DNA of 64,000 nucleotides from GH45 sp046704385 (GCA_046704385.1 JBJKSB010000009.1:1-64000), one strand, 5' to 3'. Shown: positions 7,406 through 15,352, counted from the stretch's first letter. Made by a program: numbers and translations. The notes: generated by a model not told the origin, from the sequence alone.

Positions 7406-8716
7406 ATGTCAATTCAAATGTTAAAAAAATCCGACAAGTTCCATTCATGCAATGGGAAACGGGTAAAAGTATTGGAATATATTGGCGATGGTGGACAAGG
7501 TGAAGTCTATCGTGTAGAATACCAAGGTGATAAAGAATTTGCATTAAAATGGTATTTTCCTCACAATGCAACGCAAGAGCAATTAGAAATATTGAAAGTA
7601 TTAGTTAAGATTGGACCACCCGACCATAGGTTTCTTTGGCCTCTTGATATTGTACAAAACACCGAAAAGCCGGAATGGTTTGGATATATAATGCCATTCC
7701 GTCCGGCTCAGTATAAAAATGCCACGGGTATGCTAAGTCGCAAAATAGAACCATCCTTTCATTCGCTATTAACAAGTTGCTATCAATTAGCTGACAGTTT
7801 CTTGCAGTTACATTCTAAAGGTTTGGCTTACCGTGACATTTCAATAAATAATATTTTTATCAATCCGGATACTGGTGATGTTTTAATATGCGACAATGAT
7901 AACGTTGCATACGAAAACACTACTTATTCTGGTGTTTCAGGAACTCCGAAATATCTTGCACCAGAGGTGTGCAGGAATGAAACCCAGCCAAATCGTTATA
8001 CTGATCTTTACAGTTTATCTGTTCTTCTTTTTTATCTTATGTATATCGCTCATCCTTTAGATGGTAAAAAGGAAGCAGCAATACATGCTTTGGATGAGGC
8101 GGCTCAAAAAAAGTTGTATGGCTTTGAACCGCTCTATATCTTTCATCCAAGCGACAAATCAAATGAACCTGATCCTGAATTTCATGCTAATGCCTGGGCT
8201 TTTCATGAAGTGTTGCCTCAATCTTTGAAAAATATCTTTGAAAAAGCATTTACAATCGGACTTAATGAGCCTGCCAAGAGAGTAGAAGAATCTATTTGGC
8301 GTGGGTTATTCGTTGGATTACGTGATAATATTGTCCATTGCTCTTGTGGGGCAGAATCATTCTATGATATTGCAAAGGTCAAACAAGGTATTGAAACAAA
8401 ATGTTGGAGTTGTGGTAATACAGTCCCCATTCCGGCAAGGATGCGTTTAAATGGTGAAATAGTAATCCTTAACAACCAAATTAAACTTTATCCTCATCAT
8501 ACAAGTGGTATTTTATATGATTTCTGTAAACCCACAGCAGAAATATCAGAGCACCCAACTTTAAAGATTAAGGGCTTGAAAAATGTATCGGACGATATTT
8601 GGTTTGTTACTAAACCTGATAATAGTGTACTTCAGGTACCTCCTGGTCGTTCCTTTGCTTTAGAAAATGGTTTTTTAGTGAAATTTGGTTTAGTCAAAGC
8701 TGAAATAAGATTATAG
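7406..8716 (+). CDS. Ser/Thr protein kinase with C-terminal zinc ribbon
   Basis: The kinase domain covers about residues 18-300: Gly-rich loop GDGGQGEVY (27-35), Lys48 in ALKW, catalytic loop YRDIS with D144, metal-binding D163 in CDNDN, where DFG is usual, and APE in YLAPEV. A zinc ribbon follows (CSCG at 312-315, CWSCG at 333-337), then about 95 beta-rich residues that could form a small binding domain. The first residue of HRD is Tyr here, as in other atypical bacterial kinases. It is the kinase partner of the PP2C and vWA proteins upstream, presumably phosphorylating one of them or the -VW membrane protein. No membrane segment is seen, so it is cytoplasmic. Confidence 0.88.
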   Translation: MSIQMLKKSDKFHSCNGKRVKVLEYIGDGGQGEVYRVEYQGDKEFALKWYFPHNATQEQLEILKVLVKIGPPDHRFLWPLDIVQNTEKPEWFGYIMPFRPAQYKNATGMLSRKIEPSFHSLLTSCYQLADSFLQLHSKGLAYRDISINNIFINPDTGDVLICDNDNVAYENTTYSGVSGTPKYLAPEVCRNETQPNRYTDLYSLSVLLFYLMYIAHPLDGKKEAAIHALDEAAQKKLYGFEPLYIFHPSDKSNEPDPEFHANAWAFHEVLPQSLKNIFEKAFTIGLNEPAKRVEESIWRGLFVGLRDNIVHCSCGAESFYDIAKVKQGIETKCWSCGNTVPIPARMRLNGEIVILNNQIKLYPHHTSGILYDFCKPTAEISEHPTLKIKGLKNVSDDIWFVTKPDNSVLQVPPGRSFALENGFLVKFGLVKAEIRL

Positions 8717-8718
8717 CA

Positions 8719-9012
8719 ATGGTTTATGAATTTTCTACATCGCATTTGTCCCGGGGAAATGCGATTTTCCCTATAAAAGTCATTATAAATGATTCAAGAG
8801 GTACTTTAATCATTCAAAAGCGCCGTCTGATTGGCTATGATCAGACGACGCTTAAAATAAGCAATATTATTTCGGTAAGCATTAGCCGCTTTAATGAAAA
8901 AATCTTCCTTTCAGAAATAATTATTACTACTGCTTATAATGAATTTAGATTAAATGGTTTTACTCCCAACGATGCGCAAGAACTAAAAAAACTGATTGAG
9001 TTTTTACTATAA
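8719..9012 (+). CDS. Small PH-like protein (97 aa), last gene of the operon
   Basis: The gene starts 2 bp after the kinase stop, so it is translationally coupled. The 97-residue product alternates beta strands (GTLIIQKRRLIGY, ISNIISVSISRF, EIIITTAYNEFRL) and ends in a helix (DAQELKKLIEFLL). That is the layout of a bacterial PH-like domain. No catalytic residues stand out. A perfect 8-bp inverted repeat with an 8-nt loop lies inside the gene at 8824-8847. A role as binding adaptor for the kinase is inferred from coupling. The fold call is tentative. Confidence 0.6.
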   Translation: MVYEFSTSHLSRGNAIFPIKVIINDSRGTLIIQKRRLIGYDQTTLKISNIISVSISRFNEKIFLSEIIITTAYNEFRLNGFTPNDAQELKKLIEFLL

Positions 9013-9180
9013 AGGGGGTAGTTGCACTTCCTATTAACCTATCATTTTCTCAATAAGCCTTTTTACTTTCTTCTCTTCAAACAATTAAGTTTACCAAAAC
9101 AATTGTGTTATATCATTTGATGATCCTATACTACTTAAGCTGTATGTATTTAAAATATAATCAGAGGAAATAGAGGATTT

Positions 9181-9238
9181 ATAGGAAATAGGGTAAATGT
9201 TCCATTTCCTCCAATTCCCCAATATCCTATTTTTTTAT
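9181..9238 (+). terminator. Probable intrinsic terminator of the TerY-type operon
   Basis: ATAGGA at 9181-9186 pairs with TCCTAT at 9225-9230. The stem continues inward to three G-C pairs with two A-A mismatches, and seven T residues follow directly. It lies about 170 bp after the last gene of the operon. The loop is long (about 23 nt), so efficiency is uncertain. Confidence 0.45.
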
Positions 9239-9255
9239 TTAAGCGGTATTGATTT

Positions 9256-9930
9256 TTATAAAACCTGCCCACGCAGGGTTAAACCGAACAGGTTATAAGG
9301 TGTTCCTCTTCCTCCTTCGGCAAGTATTGCGCCAGCCCGTTGTAGTATTTGGCTATAAATTGTTTTAATTTTTAAGGTATATCCAAAAACTACAACGCCC
9401 TGCGGGTTGCTATCGCAAGGCTGACACAATCCTTGCGGCTCAGTCGTCATCGTCACGGCAGCTCTCAATGTTCTTCAAGCCGCTTTACTCATTTCGCCTG
9501 CATTACACTTCAGGGCTTCGCAAGCTCAACACCTTTCGTTTCATTCCGGCTACATTCGTTTCAGCCGCTTTCAGCCCATCCGCTGCCCATAATTGGCTCG
9601 CCTGCTGGTCGCCACCGGCTGCGGGGCTGTCATGGTTTTTGTGTTTGCCTGTCTGACTATAATTGATTTTCAGCGGTATCCAGTCAAAAAACAAAAACAC
9701 ACGCCAGCCCCTTGCTGTAAACAGTAGCCATCCCCCGGCTTCGTTCCTCAGCCTCTTAGTCTGCCACCGGTGGCTCCACTCGCTGGCGGCTCGCGATGCT
9801 TGTCCAGTGTCCGCAACCCGTTTCGCTATCGCTTCACTCATTGCAGCCACTGTCCAGCCGAAAAAGCTCAAGGCTGTATAACCTGTTTTCGGATTTAACC
9901 CTGCTTCTCCCACACCAACCCCCGACCACC
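9256..9930. other. GC-rich island without a credible gene
   Basis: The base composition rises sharply above that of the flanks, with many CTGC, CGGC and GCCAGCC words. Frames of 60-136 codons are open on both strands, but they overlap one another, have no ribosome sites, and their products are low-complexity Ser/Arg/Ala/Gly-rich sequences. This is what a GC-rich non-coding stretch produces. Between the operon end (9012) and 10039 no gene is supported. It may be a transferred non-coding element or the edge of a mobile island. Confidence 0.4.
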
Positions 9931-10038
9931 CACCCCTAAAAAATGCAGTTGAATTATTTTATTCAAAAAGTCAGTTTTTCAGAAAGTTGTAAGTATTTAT
10001 AGTAAATAATAATTGCATTAAAACAGAAAGGAGGTATT

Positions 10039-10113
10039 ATGAACAAGTTCGATTTTTTAAACACCGAAGAATATAAGGTTCGTTTCTATGAATTGGTTAA
10101 TTACAAAAGATAA
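10039..10113 (+). CDS. Possible 24-aa peptide with a strong Shine-Dalgarno sequence
   Basis: ATG 10039 lies 6 bp after AGGAGG, a perfect ribosome site that is rare in this window, and the frame ends at TAA 10111-10113. The peptide begins MNKFDFLNTEEYKVRFYEL and is charged, with no membrane segment. It sits between the GC-rich island and the compound inverted repeat. The strong ribosome site argues for translation, perhaps as a leader peptide. Its function is unknown. Confidence 0.35.
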   Translation: MNKFDFLNTEEYKVRFYELVNYKR

Positions 10114-10193
10114 TTGAAGTTTACCTAAACTTTGGAGGTATCTTTTCAGATGAAAAAGGAATTATGCAAAGATAGCCGCTCCGCTTACCGTCC

Positions 10194-10269
10194 GTCAAGG
10201 TCAAACCCTACGGGTTTTTATCAAAATCTCCACACCCTGCGGGGTAGTATTTTGATAAAAAACCTTGAC
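10194..10269. repeat. Compound inverted repeat (nested hairpins)
   Basis: The outer arms GTCAAGGT (10194-10201) and ACCTTGAC (10262-10269) are perfect. Inner arms of 13 bp are perfect too (10215-10227 and 10249-10261, centred on ATCAAAAT/ATTTTGAT). A third hairpin AAACCC/GGGTTT lies at 10203-10217, and a fourth, ACCC/GGGT, sits in the apex at 10234-10245. The element is GC-richer than its flanks and not explained by any gene. Such structures fit a recombination or transfer site or a structured RNA. I cannot tell which. Confidence 0.6.
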
Positions 10270-10563
10270 TGCCGCCGCTACACTGGCTGTTGAAATGGCA
10301 TATCCTTTTTTCTTCTTTCTTTTTTTCGTTTTTCTTTCTGAAAAAATATTGATGTTTGATTTGTGCGTGTCTATTGTTTAGCTCGTTTGATGAAGCATTC
10401 AAGATGACTGAAAGCAGGTCACAGCAAGAAAAAGCATAGAATACCAAATTGATAATCTTCCCATTAGCTCATATTATTTTTGATTTCGGATGAGGTTAAA
10501 GCCGTGTTAAGCCCTTACCAAGTCCAAGATAAAATAAGTTTTAACCCTTTAATATTTTTAGAA

Positions 10564-11202
10564 ATGGGAACAATTAAGCAAGGTATTTTAGGTGGCTTTT
10601 CCGGCAAGGTTGGAACTGTCATCGGTGGAAGCTGGAAAGGTATATCTTATATGCGAAGCATTCCACAGAGTGTAAAGAATCCCCGTACTGACGGGCAAGT
10701 AAATCAGCGTACAAAATTCACCGTTGCATTGGATTTTTTAAAACCAATGACCGGATTAATTCAGGTAGGTTTCAAATTGTATGCTCAGAAGCAAACAGCG
10801 TTTAACGCAGCGATGTCTTACATTTTAAACAATGCTATTACCGGAACTTCTCCTGATTTTAGTGTTGATTACAACTTAGCTCTCGTTTCACGAGGTAGTT
10901 TAACTGGTGCTGTTAATGCCCAGGCTGCATCTGCTAATGGTGCTGTAAACATTACCTGGGATGATAATTCCGGTATTGGTAATGGAGTAGCAACTGACAG
11001 AGCGTTAATCGTTGCTTTAAATCCATCAAGAGGAGAATCTGTTTTTGATGCTGGTGGTAACCAAAGGACTTCCGGTTCAGAAGATATTTCTGTCCCTGCC
11101 TATTGGGTTGGTGAAACTGTTGAGGTTTTCCTTGGATTTATTACCGAAGACGGAAAGAACGTTTCAAATAGCGTTTATTTAGGAACTGTGACAGTTGCCT
11201 AA
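10564..11202 (+). CDS. DUF6266 family protein
   Basis: The start is set at ATG 10564, which gives the usual DUF6266 beginning: MGTIKQGILGGFSGKVGTV, then a Trp and YMRS. The frame upstream to 10480 is open but unlike the family. The 212-residue length is normal. The first 70 residues are conserved and basic, and the rest is predicted to be all beta. DUF6266 proteins are common in Bacteroidota, have no known function and are often found as single genes in variable regions. No signal peptide is seen. A clear terminator follows 28 bp after the stop, and about 300 bp upstream hold only the compound repeat and AT-rich DNA, so it is probably transcribed alone. Confidence 0.85.
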   Translation: MGTIKQGILGGFSGKVGTVIGGSWKGISYMRSIPQSVKNPRTDGQVNQRTKFTVALDFLKPMTGLIQVGFKLYAQKQTAFNAAMSYILNNAITGTSPDFSVDYNLALVSRGSLTGAVNAQAASANGAVNITWDDNSGIGNGVATDRALIVALNPSRGESVFDAGGNQRTSGSEDISVPAYWVGETVEVFLGFITEDGKNVSNSVYLGTVTVA

Positions 11203-11230
11203 TCGTAGGTAATTGGTTTTCTTGCGAGTA

Positions 11231-11257
11231 CCGCCCTCAAAAGGGGCGGTTTTTTTA
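11231..11257 (+). terminator. Intrinsic terminator of the DUF6266 gene
   Basis: CCGCCC (11231-11236) pairs with GGGCGG (11244-11249) around a short A-rich loop, and a run of eight T residues follows. It lies directly after the DUF6266 stop codon. Confidence 0.85.
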
Positions 11258-11287
11258 TTGTATTAAATCCAGAATTTTTATATTTGC
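11258..11287 (+). promoter_or_regulatory. Candidate Bacteroidota-type promoter
   Basis: TTG at 11258-11260 is followed after 18 bp by TATATTTGC at 11279-11287, a full match to the TAnnTTTGC box of this phylum. No long frame follows before the terminator-like hairpin at 11476, so the transcript could be a small RNA of about 200 nt. The 11203-11768 stretch holds nothing else I can support. Confidence 0.4.
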
Positions 11288-11475
11288 ACCATGTTTATGA
11301 ATGCTTATCTTTAAGCGATTAAACAATTGAATATCAGTATTGTATGTTCTATATTTATTGTTTAATTAATTGCATCATATTTGCAACATGTGATTGTAAA
11401 ACGCTGAATAACAGTATAAATAACATTTGAAGAAGTAAAGTAAAACACAAAAACAAGGATTTTTATCCATATACA

Positions 11476-11510
11476 AACCGCTGTAAATTAAGAATATACA
11501 GCGGTTTTTT
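11476..11510 (+). terminator. Strong terminator-like hairpin in a gene-free stretch
   Basis: AAACCGCTGTA (11476-11486) pairs perfectly with TACAGCGGTTT (11497-11507), and the stem is followed by T residues. The 11-bp stem is stronger than most in this window, yet no protein gene ends nearby. It may end an untranslated RNA starting from the promoter-like site at 11258-11287. Confidence 0.7.
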
Positions 11511-11768
11511 TATTTCTTTCAGCTCAAAATATACATGGAAAGTGGTAATCACATTTTAGGCAATAAATCTTGTGTGTTGCCAAATTTGTGATATAGTTGT
11601 TCGCTTCAGTACCATGTCATTGAGCTCGTTCATTATTGACCATAGTTACTATAAATGGTTATATATACCATTTTTGCCTGAGTAAAATTCAATAGTTTTT
11701 GAATTTAGGTATCCGAAAAAATTATATTTATAATATTAATGCATCTTTGCATAAATTATTTGTAAATA

Positions 11769-12119
11769 ATGAAAAATACTAAAGTCTTTAAAATGCCCTT
11801 TGCAAAAGTGTATCCGCTATTGGTACAAAAAGTGGAAAAGAAAGGCCGCTCAAAAACAGAAGTAGATGAAATCATTTATTGGCTTACCGGATATAATGAA
11901 CAGGCCTTATTAAATCACCTGGATAATAATAGCGATTTTGAAACTTTTTTTACCCAGGCCCCGCAAATAAACCCAAATGCTTCAAAAATTACGGGTACAA
12001 TTTGTGGTCATCGTGTTGAGGAAATTGAAGACAAACTAATGCAGCAAATTCGCTATTTGGATAAGTTGGTTGATGAACTGGCAAAAGGTAAAGCAATGGA
12101 AAAAATTTTGCGGAAATAA
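11769..12119 (+). CDS. DUF2200 family protein
   Basis: The 116-residue product matches the DUF2200 family along its whole length: FKMPFAKVYPL near the start, KKGRSKTEVDEIIYWLTGY, then FFTQAPQINPN, and an almost invariant end (IRYLDKLVDELAKGK). Family members are small cytoplasmic proteins of unknown function found across many bacteria. It stands alone, with a gene fragment downstream and a gene-free stretch upstream. The start is the first ATG and agrees with the usual N-terminus of the family. Confidence 0.9.
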   Translation: MKNTKVFKMPFAKVYPLLVQKVEKKGRSKTEVDEIIYWLTGYNEQALLNHLDNNSDFETFFTQAPQINPNASKITGTICGHRVEEIEDKLMQQIRYLDKLVDELAKGKAMEKILRK

Positions 12120-12139
12120 GTAATCTTTTAAAAACTTAA

Positions 12140-12310
12140 AATATTCTTGTTCGTAAAAGCCATTCCGAATATCCTGCAGCCAATACGCCAATATTCAGAT
12201 TAACATATACCTTACTTGAAAAAGACGTGATAAATACAAAATTTGAAATGTCACACGATGGAGAGAATTTTATGGCCTATATCGAAGGTAAAAGTAAAAA
12301 GACAAATTAG
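12140..12310 (+). pseudogene. Gene fragment lacking a start
   Basis: A frame is open from the stop at 12137-12139 to TAG 12308-12310 with no start codon at its beginning. It reads like the C-terminal end of a real protein: FRLTYTLLEKDVINTKFEM, then SHDGENFMAYIEGKSKK. The style recalls small lipocalin- or DUF1579-like beta proteins. About 55 residues remain. It is probably a decayed gene left between DUF2200 and the PepSY-type gene. The family is a guess. Confidence 0.35.
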
Positions 12311-12388
12311 CAGCGATTTCAGATAAAACAAGTCCAACTTCCTTTTTATTTCTTTACTACATACTTTTTTTATTGATATAATGATTCT

Positions 12389-12404
12389 TGTAACATATGT
12401 TACA
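12389..12404. promoter_or_regulatory. 16-bp palindrome, candidate Crp/Fnr-type operator
   Basis: TGTAACATATGTTACA is a perfect 16-bp palindrome with half-sites TGTAAC and GTTACA, a form bound by Crp/Fnr-family regulators. It lies about 85 bp before the PepSY-type gene. The TAATATTGCC around 12424 could be the -7 box, which would put the palindrome near -41, a common activator position. The regulator itself is not in the window. Confidence 0.4.
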
Positions 12405-12488
12405 GCTTTCCTATTTTCTAATGACTAATATTGCCTTAGTAAACTAATGTTTAAAGGTAAAACGACATTTAGAATAATAGAATTGAAA

Positions 12489-14012
12489 ATGAGTAGGTTA
12501 TATAAAAAATTACATAAATGGCCGGGATTAATCATAGCATTTCTGCTGTTGTATTTTTCGCTTACCGGAATTATAATGAATCACAGGGAATTATTTTCCG
12601 GAGTTGATGTTTCAAGAAATATTTTACCCAAAGAATTTCATTATCAAAATTGGAATAATGCAGCTTTAAAAGGAAATCTGATTATCAATAAGGATAGCAT
12701 CCTGGTTTATGGAAATATTGGCATTTGGGTAACCGATTCACTTTTTAAAAATTATCGGTCGTTTAATAAGGGCTTTCCCAAAGGAAGCGATAACCGGAAA
12801 ATATTCGATTTACACTTAGCAAAAGACGGTAATTTATATGCAGCTACGCAGTTTGGTTTGTTTGCTTTCGATAACACAAAAAAGCAATGGTTAAAATTTG
12901 ACTTAAATACTGATATAAAGAGGTTTGTGGCCATTGAAAGCATTAATGATACCCTTTATGTTTTAAACCGTTCATACCTGTTTAAAGGCAAATCTGCCGG
13001 AATTAACAGCCGGTTTCAAAAAATTATGCTTAAAGCACCTAAAGACTACGATGACAAAATCACCCTGTTTCAAACTATGTGGCAAATTCACTCCGGAGAA
13101 ATCTTTGGAATACCCGGCAAGCTATATGTTGATGCATTAGGACTGATAACCATATTTATATCGCTTACAGGTATAATTTTTTTCATTTTCCCCGGATGGA
13201 TAAAGAAAAGAAAGAAGAAACAAAAAGAAGTCAGTCAAATCGCGAAAACGAACCGATGGTCGTTAAAATGGCACAATAAAATCGGGGCATGGCTTTTTGT
13301 ATGTTTAATTATTCTGTTTTTTTCAGGCATGTTTTTACGTCCGCCTTTGCTCATTGCAATTGCATATTCTAAAGTAAAACCTGTTAAATATTCGCATCTC
13401 GACCAACCCAATCCCTGGTACGATAAATCAAGGGATTTAAAATATGATGAAAACCGGCATGATTTCATTTTAGCCACTTCGGAGGGAATGTACTTCATGG
13501 ACAAGGATGAACTACTTCCAAAAGCTTTTTCCATTCAGCCCCCGGTCAGTGTAATGGGAATTAATGTATTGGAGCCTTTTAATGATGGAGCATACCTGGT
13601 GGGTTCTTTCAGTGGTTTATTTCTGTGGAATCCTTTGCATCCTGAAATTTATAATTATGCTCGGGGTACACTCTATGCCGGAAACACTTCTGGTCGCCCG
13701 ATAGGTGATTATAAAGTTACCGGTATGTTAACCGATACCGAGGGCAGACAATTTATGATTGACTACGACCAGGGTGTTATCCCTTTATATCACAACAAGT
13801 TGTTCCCTCAAATGCCTGAAAATGTTATCGATGAATCAAAAATGTCACTTTGGAATTTATGTCTCGAAATTCATACTGGTCGTTTTTTCCAGTTTCTGCT
13901 TAGTGATTTTTACATTTTACTGGTTCCACTGTCAGGATTGGTAAGCCTCATGGTGGTATTAAGCGGTTATTTGCTCTGGCGAAAGAAATTCAGGAAACCG
14001 AAAATCCGATAA
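12489..14012 (+). CDS. PepSY-associated membrane-helix protein
   Basis: ATG 12489 is preferred over ATG 12447, because MSRLYKKLHKWPGLIIAF is the usual beginning of this family. The 507-residue protein has a first helix at about 10-32, a large outside part, a second helix near 215-240 (ITIFISLTGIIFF), a third near 270-300 after WHNKIG, a second outside part and a last helix near 480-500. Such proteins are linked to iron uptake or membrane redox functions. The outside parts (residues 35-200 and 305-465) carry beta-propeller-like repeats (GIWVTDSLF, GLFAFD, GLFLWNP). A candidate operator lies upstream, and a hemerythrin protein gene follows 150 bp downstream. Confidence 0.75.
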   Translation: MSRLYKKLHKWPGLIIAFLLLYFSLTGIIMNHRELFSGVDVSRNILPKEFHYQNWNNAALKGNLIINKDSILVYGNIGIWVTDSLFKNYRSFNKGFPKGSDNRKIFDLHLAKDGNLYAATQFGLFAFDNTKKQWLKFDLNTDIKRFVAIESINDTLYVLNRSYLFKGKSAGINSRFQKIMLKAPKDYDDKITLFQTMWQIHSGEIFGIPGKLYVDALGLITIFISLTGIIFFIFPGWIKKRKKKQKEVSQIAKTNRWSLKWHNKIGAWLFVCLIILFFSGMFLRPPLLIAIAYSKVKPVKYSHLDQPNPWYDKSRDLKYDENRHDFILATSEGMYFMDKDELLPKAFSIQPPVSVMGINVLEPFNDGAYLVGSFSGLFLWNPLHPEIYNYARGTLYAGNTSGRPIGDYKVTGMLTDTEGRQFMIDYDQGVIPLYHNKLFPQMPENVIDESKMSLWNLCLEIHTGRFFQFLLSDFYILLVPLSGLVSLMVVLSGYLLWRKKFRKPKIR

Positions 14013-14161
14013 TATGGTAAATTTCGAAATTTTCATTACGATTTCATCCACGTGATTACTTGTTATTATAGGCGATTCGAACTTCTGAACTGCCTTTTTA
14101 TTAAAACCTCAATTATTTTTCATAGGTAAATTCTTAACTTAACAGATAAAACTTTAGTAAA

Positions 14162-15352
14162 ATGTCTGAGTTTACAAATACTAAAGCCAGCAGGCTTATT
14201 AAACTAAAACAGGTCGCAAAATTACTTTTAGAAACAGGAAATGCTCTTTCCTTTATTAAGGAAAACAAGGACTTTATCCCTACGGTTGTACCTTCCGATT
14301 TTATAACTCTTTTCGATGAAATAATAAAGGAAGGGTACAAAATGGAAGATGTTAAGGTGCTGACAAATAAAGTACTTAATGTTTTTCATGTACCGATAAA
14401 TGATTTTAAACGAGTAGAACCGGAACCAGAATCATTCCTGGGTGTACTTGAGCAAAATAACAAGAAAATGGTAATGCTCTTAAATGAAGTTCGTCCTGTT
14501 TTAAAAGTCTTTGTAAAGGATTTTGAAAATGTAAGTTTGCAAAAACAACTCCTTGAACTGTTTATTCAGCTTGAAATTTTTACCAAACAATACACCATTA
14601 AAGAGAATGTCCTTTTTCCGATAATTGAAAAAACATGGCCGGATTATCGCTGCCTGCAGATTATGTGGTCATATCATGATGATATTCGTCGAATTATTAA
14701 GACCGTAAAATCGCAATTGCAATCTGAGAAAATTGACCAAAAGGTATTCAACAATTACGTTGGGGCTGTATTTTTCAATATGATGGCAATTAAATTCCGT
14801 GATGAACGAATTTTATTTCCTTATGTGCTATCCACTATTAGTAAAAGTCAGCTGGAAGAAATGAATCGTGAAGGTTTCGAACTGGGTTATCCTTATGTTC
14901 AGCCTGATTTGTCAATGAATAAAGAAGAAAAATCTGAATCCGTTGGGAATTTAGTTAATCTTGGTACGGGTAACCTGAGCATTGAACAAATTAAGCTTAT
15001 TTTTAACCATCTTCCCGTTGATATTACTTTCGTGGATGAAAATAATAAGGTGTGTTATTTCTCGACTCCTCCAAAGCGAATATTTCCCAGAACGATTGCT
15101 ATTATAGGAAGAGAAGTAAGCAAGTGTCATCCTCCGGAAAGCGTTCATGTGGTAGAGAAAATAGTAGAATCTTTTAGAAGTGGAGAAAAGAATAAAGCGG
15201 ATTTTTGGATTAAAATGAAAGGAGAGTTCATCCTTATCCAATATTTTGCAGTTCGTGATGAACAGGGTAATTACAAAGGGGTTATTGAAGTTTCACAGGA
15301 GGTTTCCGGAATAAAAGCATTGGAAGGTGAAAAGAGGTTATTGGATTGGTAA
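14162..15352 (+). CDS. DUF438 / hemerythrin / PAS protein
   Basis: The 396-residue protein has three parts. Residues 1-80 fit DUF438. Residues about 95-235 fit a hemerythrin HHE domain (IKENVLFPIIEK, WSYHDDIRR, DERILFPYV), which binds a di-iron centre. Residues about 275-385 fit a PAS domain of the PAS_10 type (PVDITFVDENNKVCYFS, RTIAIIGREVSKCHPPES, FAVRDEQGNYKGVIEVSQ). Relatives are thought to sense or handle oxygen or nitric oxide. No output domain follows. Some usual histidine ligands of the iron site are not obvious (Tyr-Thr where His is expected before KEN), so metal binding may be altered. Confidence 0.85.
   Translation: MSEFTNTKASRLIKLKQVAKLLLETGNALSFIKENKDFIPTVVPSDFITLFDEIIKEGYKMEDVKVLTNKVLNVFHVPINDFKRVEPEPESFLGVLEQNNKKMVMLLNEVRPVLKVFVKDFENVSLQKQLLELFIQLEIFTKQYTIKENVLFPIIEKTWPDYRCLQIMWSYHDDIRRIIKTVKSQLQSEKIDQKVFNNYVGAVFFNMMAIKFRDERILFPYVLSTISKSQLEEMNREGFELGYPYVQPDLSMNKEEKSESVGNLVNLGTGNLSIEQIKLIFNHLPVDITFVDENNKVCYFSTPPKRIFPRTIAIIGREVSKCHPPESVHVVEKIVESFRSGEKNKADFWIKMKGEFILIQYFAVRDEQGNYKGVIEVSQEVSGIKALEGEKRLLDW

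Noticed and set aside
9256..9913. Open frames of 60-136 codons on both strands in the GC-rich island
   Set aside because: They overlap each other in several frames, have no ribosome sites, and their products are low-complexity. GC-rich DNA lacks stop codons by chance.
14019..14032. Palindrome AAATTTCGAAATTT before the hemerythrin gene
   Set aside because: It is perfect but composed almost only of A and T, so chance occurrence in this DNA is likely. It shares nothing with the palindrome at 12389.
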